Assembly: GCA_932521025.1 (NCBI GenBank) | Contig: OW051469.1 | Span: forward strand, 9,622,398 to 9,686,397 | DNA: 64,000 nucleotides | From: Oscheius onirici | Taxonomy: Eukaryota > Nematoda > Chromadorea > Rhabditida > Rhabditidae | Direction: 5' to 3' | Shown: one piece after another, positions 44,642 to 53,551 of the stretch | How positions within the stretch are numbered: the first letter of the stretch is position 1 | How the letters are laid out: each line of letters opens with the position of its first letter | Program-made: the position numbers and the translations under genes | Notes under the pieces: model-generated | Databases searched by the model: none | What the model saw: the letters and a program-made list of their open reading frames with translations, nothing else | What the model was told of the DNA's origin: nothing

Positions 44642-47600
44642 ATGGCTCCTCGGGAGCCATCATTACGAAGAGAGAATCCTCCTGTGAAGGACGGCGTCTC
44701 TCTGCCACTTCCAGACTATCCGACTGATCCCGATGACGAACCTACGAAAGTCGTCTACCACTATTCGAAGTTCGAAAAGTTTTTAAATTTTATTCTCTGC
44801 AGGTAATTGAGGAAATTTTTTGAGCAGAAGTTATTTTCAGAGGCGATTTGGCAAATGAAGAACTCGAAGCGGCGCCGGTTTCTCTGGTTGGACTGGTAAG
44901 TTTTCTGGGTACTTTGATAATACACGGAATGCCTTTTCTAAAAACCATTATTATTGTTTGCAGCAAATTAAGCAAATGCAATTAAGGTGCACAATTTTAT
45001 TATTTCTATCATGAGTAAAATTATATAATTGATAGAAAATTGTTAGGTAATCAGCCAGAACTCGCGAATTGATTCCAGATTTTTCTCGAAAACACATCAT
45101 TTTCCTTTGTTGATTTCGCGCTAAAGAATTTCCAAAAGATAGTAGCTCTCCAAGTGACGACTAGTTCTACAACGAGAAGATATCTATTGGAATTGCTGCT
45201 TTTTTCGCGAATTTATTACATGGAATCACATTTTCTACTATAAATATTTGGTTGTACTGCCGTAGGCGCCTACCTGGATATTTTGACCAATTTACATGCC
45301 CAGATGCTTGTTTTACACGCTGAACTCAATAAAGATGCTTACAAACGCGAAAAATGAAGAAAAAACGAAGTTTGAACGAAGAAGACTGCAGTACAACCAC
45401 CGTTTTCTGTCTCTCTCTATCTCTCTGTCTCTCAGTCCCTCTGATCATACCCCATTTTCCAGTTCCGCTATGCCACAAAATTCGACCTGGCCCTTTTCCT
45501 CATCGGCTGTGTCTGTGCTATAATCGGTGGCGTCTCCCAGCCAGTCCTTGCTCTGATCTCCGGCCGCATCACCAACGTTCTCCTCGTCTACCCGCCAACC
45601 AGTCCCGAATTTCGACGGGAAGGCTACAAATGCGTCTATATTTTCCTCGGAATTTACGTCTTCGTCCTCTTCACAAATTTTGTACAGGTTTTAGGTCAGA
45701 CCACCGAGAAAAATCCGATTTTTTTAGTACATGTGCTTCCATCAAGTCTGCACAAGGATCATTGCCAAAACCAGGCACATGTATGTTTGGTCCATTTTGA
45801 GGCAAAACGCCGGCTGGTTCGACCAGAACCATTCAGGAGCTTTGACCACAAAACTCAATGAGTAAGTTTTTTGCCACTCAGTTTCAAAATTATTTTTCAG
45901 CAACATGGAGCGCATTCGCGAAGGAATCGGAGATAAGCTTGGAGTCCTCCTGGGAGGATTCAGTATGATGATCGCTGCTATCATTATTAGCTTCATCTAC
46001 GAATGGAGGCTGGCTCTTATGATGCTCGGAGTTGCTCCAGCTTGCTGCGTCTGTATGTCCTTGATGGCCAGGAAGATGACCTCAACGACGAACGCTGAGC
46101 TGGACGGGGTGGGAAAAGCCGGCGCGATTGCGGAAGAGAGTCTGATGGGAGTGAGGACAGTTCAGGCTTTTAATGGACAGGATACTATGGTTACTAGGTG
46201 GGTTCTAGAGAGAGAGAGAGAGAACCACAGTAAACTGGGCAGGTTTCTTTTACCCCCCCCCCAAAACTTGAATTTTTGGCGTCGGCGGGGGAAATTTTAT
46301 TTTTCGGCTCTCGTTTGCAATTTCCAGCTTTGCCCCAGCAAGCAAAGTTGTAGCCCTGATCAAGATCTACAACTTTGCAGAACATTGAACATGTTGTTAT
46401 CAATATGAAAAATGACTTTTGCTTTGTTTGACAAGTTTTGGCTTAGAATGACTTTCACAGTGATAACAGCATTTTCACGCTTCACAATGTTCTGCAAAAT
46501 TGTAGAGCTTAATCAGAGCTACAACTTTGCTTACTGGGACAAAGCTGGGAAAAGCAGGAGCCGAAAAATTTAGATTTCCTCTGCCGCCCCCAAAAACCCA
46601 AGTTTATGGGGAGTATACCGCACCCACTAAACTACTGTTACAGGTACCAAGCTGAACTAGAGAAGGGCAAAGTCTTTGCCATTTGGAAGGGATTCTGGAG
46701 CGGTTTCTTCGGCGGTCTCTTCTACTTCATCCTGTTCGCCTTCATGGGTTGCGGAGCCCTCTACGGAGGCTACCTGCTAAAAGTTGGAATCATCTCCCAG
46801 CCTGGGGACGTCCTCATCGTCGTCATGTCCATGCTTCTGGGAGCCTACTTTATGGGACTCATTTCTCCTCATCTGATGGTTCTGCTGAATGCTAGAGTCG
46901 CTGCCGCGACTATCTATCAGACAATTGATAGAGTGAGTCTCTCTTTTTTTTCTCAAAAAAACCCTCTTCAGGTGCCTCACATTGACGTCTACTCGGACAA
47001 GGGAAGACGACTGGACAAGGTCAAGGGAAGAGTCGAGTTCAAGAATGTTCACTTCCGCTATCCCAGTAGAAAAGAGGCCAAGGTAAACAGATGGCTCTGT
47101 TCAAACACTAACAAGAAGTTTCTAGGTTCTGAACGGAATGAATCTGATCATCGAACCGGGACAGACTGTCGCTCTGGTCGGACATTCAGGCTGTGGAAAG
47201 TCCACTTCTGTAGGACTACTGACCCGTCTTTATGAGCCAGAAGGAGGAAATGTTCTTCTTGACGGAGTTGATGTCCGGGAGCTGAACATTGATTGGCTTC
47301 GGAATACTGTAGGAATTGTTCAACAGGAGCCGATTCTTTTCAACGATACCGTCGAGGCAAACCTCCGAATGGGATGTACGACAATCTCGAAAGAGCAGAT
47401 GGTCCACGTCTGTAAAATGTCCAATGCCCACGATTTTATCATGAAGCTGCCGAAAGGCTACGAGACTATGATCGGAGATGGCGGCGTTCAGCTTTCTGGA
47501 GGACAAAAACAGCGCGTCGCCATAGCCAGAACCCTCGCTCGCGATCCCAAAGTTCTTCTTCTGGACGAGGCGACTTCCGCTCTGGATGCCCAGAGTGAGA

Positions 47601-50600
47601 GTATTGTCCAGGAAGCTCTGAACAATGCTTCCAAAGGTCGCTCAACTATCATAATTGCCCATCGCTTGTCCACGGTGAGGGATGCCGACAAGATTGTCGT
47701 TTTCGAGAAGGGACAGATTGCGGAGCAGGGGACTCATGATGAGCTGGTGGCCATGCAAGGACGCTACTATCAACTGGTCAAGGCTCAGCAGTTCAGGGAA
47801 GACGATGAGGAGGAGATTTCTTTGGAGTGAGTAGTTTTGTCACACTTACCGTAAATATTTGAATAAAGGCACTGCGCCACTATTCGAATACAAAAAATAC
47901 GCAATTGCGTACAAAAAAAATTTCGGATTGACAATGACATTTTTTAACTTTTTCATGATTTTTTACTGGTAGCCAGAATCCATATCTGAATGGGAAAAAT
48001 ACTAGGAAAGTCGAAAAAAACTTTCTTCAATCCGAAAAAAATGCGTACGTAATTGCGTGTTTTTTGTATTCGAATAGTTGCCTGTATTCAAATATTTACG
48101 GTATTTTGGTTTTGATTCTGAATCACACCGTCAATACGAGTATGAGTAACAGTAACAGTATCAGCACAGTACCAGTAGCAATTAGAGTACAGTACCAGTA
48201 GCACAGTAATCAGTATACTTGGGCACGAGCCGAAATTTTTAGGCTCGAGCTTTTTTCGACCCGGCTCGAGAGGCTTGGTCGATCCGAGCCTGTTTTTTTA
48301 CGAGACCGAGTCGAGCCTGATTTTTTTTACCAGACCGAGCCGGACGTCTTCGAGCCGAGCCGGCTCGAGCTGCCCAAGTATAGTAATCAGTACAGTACCA
48401 GTAGCAGTAGTTAGTATCTAATGTTTACACGTTATACCAATTCGGCTACAGCACGCAAACGTTGGATACTCAGCCAAGATTTTTGCAAAGTGACCTTTTT
48501 CAAATCGAACATTTTCGCTGCGAGACAGCCCCCTTCTTAGAACAATTTTCAAATCAAATTGGCGGCTTCTGAATCACACCGTCAATATGAGTATGAGTGT
48601 GAGTAACAGTATCAGTAGCAGTACCCAATACTCAATCAGTACAGTACCAGTAGCAATTAGAGTATCTCAGTTCCTGTCTCTCTCCAACAGAAACTTTTCA
48701 GTGAAGACAACTTCTCCCTGAGCAACTCCTCCCGTGCCTCGAGTTTCAGACGGTCTGGAAGAGACGAATTCATCAGACATGCCTCTCTGAACGACTCTCA
48801 ACGTCGACCGACTTTCGCCTCCTCGATTACTGACGCGTCTGAAGCTGAAGCTTTCGCTCAGGAAGTCAAAAAAACCATGGACGAGGTGAGCTACTTTCTG
48901 TCTCTTTGCACTGTGTTCAGGACGCCGAAATCACTGCTGGCTTCTTGGACATTTACAAGAATGCCAAAGGAAACTATACCTATATGATCAGTGGCTTCCT
49001 CTGTGCCCTTGCCAGAGGAATGGATCTACCTGCATGGACTCTACTCTTTGCTTACATCTTTACAGCCTTCGAATTTGTTCCTTATGGCGGGAAAATGATG
49101 CACAGATTGGCCATGTCCGTCATCATTCATTGCAGCGTCGGCTTTGGACTCATGGTCTTCCAGATCCTCAGTGTTTGTTGCTCTTTGAACTGTAAAGTTT
49201 GTTTTTGTTCAGAGCGTTCTTTTCACGATCGTTTCGGAGAATCTTGCCATTCGGTTCAGAGTACAGTCGTTCAGGAACATTCTTCATCAGGTGAGTATAG
49301 AGAGACAGACAGAGAGAGAGAGACAGAAAGTCTGAGAGTCTGGGAGACAGAGAAGTAAAGAGACATAGACTGACAGACTGTCGGACAGAGAGACAGACTG
49401 TTGGACAGAAGGACAGAGAGACTGATTGTGAGAGTCTGAGAGACAGAGAGACAGAGGGACAGAAAAAACAGAGGGACAGGAAAAACAGGGACAGGGGGAC
49501 AGACAAAGAGTCAGAGAGCAGTGTCTGAAACAGAATTTTGCTTCAGGACGCCGGCTACTTCGACAATCCAGAGCACACTCCAGGAAAGTTGATCACTCGT
49601 CTGGCTGCCGACGCTCCGAACATCAAGGCAGTCGTCGACTCCCGAGCTATGCAAGTCACCTATGCAGCCGCTGCCATCCTCGCCTGCGTGATTATTGCTT
49701 TCATCAACTCGTGGCAGGTGGCCATTCTCGGAACTGGAATTACTGTACTTATCTTCATGACAATGACCGGCCTGGCAACGATCATCTCGAACATTACCGT
49801 CGAGCATATCAGGAGTGATGATGCGGGAAAGGTTTGGTATACTTTGACACTTTTTTAAATTTCCGTCCAGACATCGATTGAGGTCATTGAGAATGTGAGA
49901 ACTATCCAGCTGCTGACGAGAACCAAAGAGATGTACCAGAAGTATGAAACGGCTAGCAAGCAACAGAAGAGGGGAGAGTTCAAGAAAGGTTGGTTCTGGC
50001 TGTCTAACTGTGGCTATCTGTTTTAGAGAGTACAGTATCCTTTTCAGGAATCTTCGAAGCCTTGACCTTTACTCTCTCCCAAACATTTATGTACCTAATG
50101 GTGACTGTCAGCTACGCCCTTGGAATTCATATCATTTACGAGGAGTTGCAGACATCGGCTAAAGTTTTCCGGTAAATTATCCTCACTAATGTAAATAAAA
50201 CACAAATTCAGAGCGATCACAGCTGTCATGCTGTCAGCCGAAGGAGTCATGTCCTCCTCCCACTACTTCCCGGAGTTCACAAAGGCCAAGACTGCTGCTG
50301 GTCTGCTGTTCAGTATGATCTACAGGAAGCCGAAGACGGGAGATTCGAATCAAGGAGAACAGATTGTGGGTTACTGTAGACAGAGGGACAGGGACAGGGA
50401 CAGGGACAGAGGACTGAATGATTGACAGTTACTGACGGATAAAAAGGCAGTAGTGAGAGAAGGGACAAACTGAAACTATTTCAGGACATTCGCGGCAACA
50501 TTCTCTTCGAAGATGTCAACTTCACATACCCTCAGCGTCCAATGCAGCCTATCATGAAGGGTTTACAATTCACAGCGACCCGAGGACAGACCGTTGCTCT

Positions 50601-51615
50601 CGTCGGACCTTCCGGAACAGGAAAATCAACCTGTATTTCAATGCTTGAAAGATTCTATGATACTACTGGAGGATCACTGGTAAGCTTTATTCAAAAATTT
50701 ATTATGGAAGGTCGAGGGGCAATGGAACAGCATCGGCTTTGCCGAAAGCGTCCGTGAACTGTCCCCAGTCAAAGTTGTTGTTCCGGCCACCGAAGCCGCG
50801 CATTCCTTGAAAGCGGGGGTTTCTGAAGAAGAAAGAGTCTCTTTTGCTAGTCCCCACTCACACTTCCAGTACAAAACAAGGTGGCGAAAAGCATTGAACT
50901 TCAGCTTGAGAAGAGTAGAAGGGAAGCCAGGATGGCGCGAATCATCGTTCTGGTGTAAATGTTAATCAGAGGGCGGGAGACGCATTTCTCATTCGCAATT
51001 TTTAATCAAAGAATTTCCATTCCAGAAATTCGATGGAACGGATATCAAGAAGATGAACCTGAATCATCTGAGAACACAGATGGCATTGGTTGGTCAGGAG
51101 CCTCGGCTCTTTGCCGGAAGCATCAAGGACAACATCTGTTTCGGTCTAGGAGACGTTCCAATGGAGAAGATTGATCAAGCTCTGGAGCTGGCCAACTGCA
51201 AAAGATTCTTGTCCAATCTTCCTCAAGGAATAGAAACTGAGGTATTGTAATTGACTCTTTCCTTTTAATAACTGAGATTTAGGTCGGAGAACGTGGAACT
51301 CAGCTGTCTGGTGGTCAAAAACAAAGAATTGCCATTGCTCGAGCACTAGTCCGAGATCCCAAAATTCTACTCCTGGACGAGGCCACTTCTGCCCTTGATT
51401 CAGAATCAGAACGAGCTGTGCAAGAAGCTCTCGATCGAGCCAGAGAGGGTCGAACCTGCATCACCATTGCTCATCGTCTCAGTTCCATCCAGAATTCGGA
51501 TCTCATTGTCTACATCGAGGGCGGAAAGGTCCGCGAGAGTGGCACTCATAACCAATTGATGCAAAAGAAAGGGCGATACCACAAGCTTGTCAGGACGCAG
51601 GACCTGGCCACCTAA
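44642..51615 (+). CDS. ABCB/P-glycoprotein full transporter C (complete)
   Basis: Eighteen exons, all in frame, 1,303 aa: 44642-44802, 44841-44895, 45463-45687, 45728-45861, 45901-46197, 46644-46932, 46972-47082, 47126-47826, 48702-48885, 48921-49172, 49213-49290, 49547-49831, 49871-49988, 50048-50171, 50212-50365, 50485-50679, 51026-51241, 51283-51615. TMD-NBD-TMD-NBD order with intact motifs: [28 protein letters not shown] in NBD1; [28 protein letters not shown] in NBD2. The start is 8 nt after TTTTCAG (trans-splice-type). It faces the opposite way from genes A and B and is clearly diverged from them over most of its length, with five additional introns. The last two exons plus their intron are almost identical to gene B. 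Four introns hold fold-back or hAT-like elements and one hosts a small antisense gene. Role as an efflux pump is inferred from the family. Confidence 0.95.
46224..46618. mobile_element. Fold-back repeat in ABCB gene C intron 5
   Basis: A large imperfect inverted repeat. The left arm runs from TACCCCCCCCCAAAACTTG through CAAAGTTGTAG, and the right arm mirrors it, ending CCCCCAAAAACCCAAGTT. The centre includes AGTTTTGGCTTAGAATGACT. The same unit occurs as a half copy at 21186-21433 and as fragments at 19704-19776, near 1425 and near 8037. Confidence 0.7.
47847..48103. mobile_element. Palindromic MITE in ABCB gene C intron 8
   Basis: Inverted arms TACCGTAAATATTTGAATA at the left and the reverse complement at the right, continuing inward with TATTCGAATACAAAAAATAC and CAATTGCGTAC on both sides. 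257 bp, no coding capacity. Target duplication not clear. Confidence 0.75.
48214..48382. mobile_element. hAT-like MITE with 8-bp target duplication
   Basis: Terminal inverted repeats TATACTTGGGCA and TGCCCAAGTATA with GGCTCGAGC-rich arms. Flanked on both sides by the exact direct repeat GTAATCAG (48206-48213 and 48383-48390). Because the surrounding DNA is rich in CAGTAA-type repeats, some of that match could be coincidental. Confidence 0.7.
50702..50945 (-). pseudogene. Small secreted-peptide-like gene nested antisense in ABCB gene C intron 16
   Basis: On the minus strand [14 protein letters not shown] (signal-peptide-like) is followed by an in-frame TGA at 50903-50901, then [11 protein letters not shown] clean intron follows (donor GTGAGT, acceptor TTCTTCAG, 39 nt). 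Exon 2 encodes [20 protein letters not shown] ... VPLPLDLP and ends TAATAAA, the stop overlapping an AATAAA signal. The splice sites, stop and poly-A signal look genuine, and the Gly/Asn-rich peptide with RGFGGR recalls neuropeptide-like precursors. Either the TGA is a disabling mutation, or translation starts at the second Met, 18 nt downstream of the TGA. Nothing upstream of the TGA could serve as a donor to splice it out. Calling it a pseudogene is the cautious choice. Confidence 0.45.
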
Positions 51616-51756
51616 TGTCTGTCCAAAAATGTTTGAGTGCTTTGTCGTTACGGGTCTCCTTGTACTTTTAGCTTAGAAAATAAATCAGTTTATCCATTGG
51701 TTTGGAAGAAGAATTTCCCGCACAGGGAGATTCGTAATCCCTCTGTTAAAATAAGA

Positions 51757-52092
51757 GGGATTACCGTAAGATTTTAGCTCTTCCCTTCGAGACCCATTTA
51801 GTACGCAAAAGTTGGATACTCAGCCAACAAATTTGAAAGATATGGTTTGTTCAAAAAAAGAGAGCTCGACCGTAACCCATTTATTTCCGCGCGAGACCCT
51901 TATAACATGGAAACATAGGATACTCAGCTAAGTTTTCTGTTGTTATTCCGGTCTCGCAGCGAATTAAATGGGTTATGGTCGAGCTCTCTTTTTTTTAACA
52001 AACCATACGTAGTGGAATTTGTTGGCTGAGTATTCAATTTTTACGTGCTAAGGGGGTCTCGAAAGGAAGAGCTAGAATATTACCGTAATCCC
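51757..52092. mobile_element. Fold-back element (334-336 bp palindrome)
   Basis: Outer arms GGGATTACCGTAAGATTTTA and the matching inverted TATTACCGTAATCCC. Inside are inverted pairs AGCTCTTCC, TACTCAGCCAACAAAT, ATGGTTTGTT and GAGAGCTCGACCGTAACCCA. Related fragments (TACTCAGCC, TTTCGCTGCGAGACAGCCC) occur near 11541, 36465, 48475-48535 and 58265-58365, so the family is widespread in the window. Confidence 0.75.
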
Positions 52093-52134
52093 GTTTTGAA
52101 TAGACCATAACTCTGTTCAGGAAGGGTTTGAGAA

Positions 52135-52320
52135 CAGGGATGGGCGGATACCGGATTTCCGGATAGCGCCAATTTGAATTTGGCTGCGCACCAACTCGTA
52201 ATACACAGGGTCTGTGTATCGGCAACTACCGTAGTCAAATATCGATACGCAGGATTGTGTATTACGAGTTGCTGCGCAGCCAAATTCAAATTGGCGCTAT
52301 CCGGTATCCGGCCATCCCTG
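52135..52320. mobile_element. hAT-type MITE with perfect 8-bp target duplication
   Basis: Starts CAGGGATGGGCGGATACCGG and ends with its near reverse complement CCGGTATCCGGCCATCCCTG. The interior is also palindromic (GCGCCAATTTGAATTTGGCT on one side, mirrored on the other). Flanked by TTTGAGAA at 52127-52134 and 52321-52328. CAGGG ends plus an 8-bp duplication are hallmarks of hAT elements. Its ends resemble those of the element in the PON intron. Confidence 0.9.
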
Positions 52321-52502
52321 TTTGAGAAGAAGAGTCGGGAATCAAGATATCTGCTTCTTGTTCAAAATTTCTCCTCATCCGTAAATGCGTCGAGTTCCAT
52401 TATCCTCTCACTCTCTCCAAGGAGCAAAAGCTACTGTCGCCGATTACCCAAAAAACCAGTTACTCTCTCCCTACCAAACGACCCTAATTTCTCGTCAGTC
52501 CA

Positions 52503-53469
52503 ATGCGTAGTCTGCTTCTTCTACTTCCTTTTCTAGTCGACTATACTCTCGGTCACTTTCCCTTGGCCATTTTTGAACAGTATTTAATCCGACACGGACT
52601 GACTACCGTTCCCAGAGTTAAAATAGTCCAGATTCTGGAAAATATAGACTCTGAAAATGTGCGCAATAATGTAAAGGTACTAAATTACTTTTATTTAACA
52701 AAAACTGGTATAGTTCACAAAAAAGTACGTCTCTTTCGGGAAGAAGGAGGACCTTTTCGATATTTTGGGTACAATTAGTGGGATTGTTCAATGGGTAACC
52801 GCTTTTGAGGTAATTTCGTAATATTAAAAAAAATAATGTTAAAGAATCAATTGGGAGAGGCTATTCATGCAGCCAAAAAGCCACTAGCTGCAGCTCAAAG
52901 TCTAGACAAAGAGCTGAAGAAACAGGATAAGAAGAAGAAGAAAAAGAAGCTGGTGCGTTTTCTTTTTTTTTACAATGGCCAAATTGAGTATTTTTAATTG
53001 ACGAGAAATTGTGTACACGCCATATTATTCGAATTTCTATTGTATTTTTTTGTACGCAACTTTGCGCAAATTTTTGGGATAAAGGAGTTTTAGGATAAGC
53101 GTTGGTTACAGTAACCTCTGGCCAGGTTACAGTACTTTACATCAAAAATTGACCAGAAATTTCGTGTCAAAAATGATGAAAAACAGCCTGAATTTTCTTT
53201 AGAAAAACTACTATTATTCTACCGTAACCCGCTCAAACGGCGATCTACGGAAAGCTCATTTGGCCTACAAGAAAATCCTCTCGGAGGAGGCTAGACGAAC
53301 ACTAAATAACAATGAATACCATACTTTCCAAGTAAGGACGAAAAAATGGCGGGAAATTATACAAATTTTCAGAATTTCGTAGCCAAAAAGGAGGCATTGG
53401 AAAAGGAGAAGCTGGAGCTGGTGTATCAGTTAACCAGCACTCAGAAAAAAGGACAAGGAGTTGCTTAAC
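52503..53469 (+). CDS. Secreted Lys-rich helical protein, unrecognised
   Basis: Four exons in frame, starting with signal peptide MRSLLLLLPFLVDYTLG. The mature part is predicted helical: ALFEQYLIR-type start, then NQLGEAIHAAKKPLAAAQSL, a poly-Lys run (KKQDKKKKKKKLKN), then LRKAHLAYKKILSEEARRTL and a charged C-terminus ending KGQGVA. Acceptors are at about 52846, 53202 and 53371. The pattern of short amphipathic helices resembles SXP/RAL-2-like (DUF148) nematode secreted proteins, but the match is by feel only. It is convergent with suf-1, whose stop is 82 bp away. The first intron boundary is less certain because the frame stays open into it. Confidence 0.55.
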
Positions 53470-53551
53470 TCTTTTTTCTGCTCTATTTACACGAAAAAGG
53501 AAGAATAACAATGAAATTAAAGAGATCACTTTTCTTGCACAGATTATCTTT

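Larger units (their letters stand above)
51616..52502. other. Intergenic region with two inverted-repeat elements
   Basis: Begins with the 3' UTR of ABCB gene C (AATAAA near 51678) and then holds the fold-back element 51757-52092 and the hAT-type MITE 52135-52320. The remaining ~180 bp up to the next gene are unremarkable. Confidence 0.6.

Noticed and set aside
49168-49506. Minus-strand Ser/Leu-rich frame
   Set aside because: Antisense of a GACAGAGAG tract in an ABCB gene C intron.
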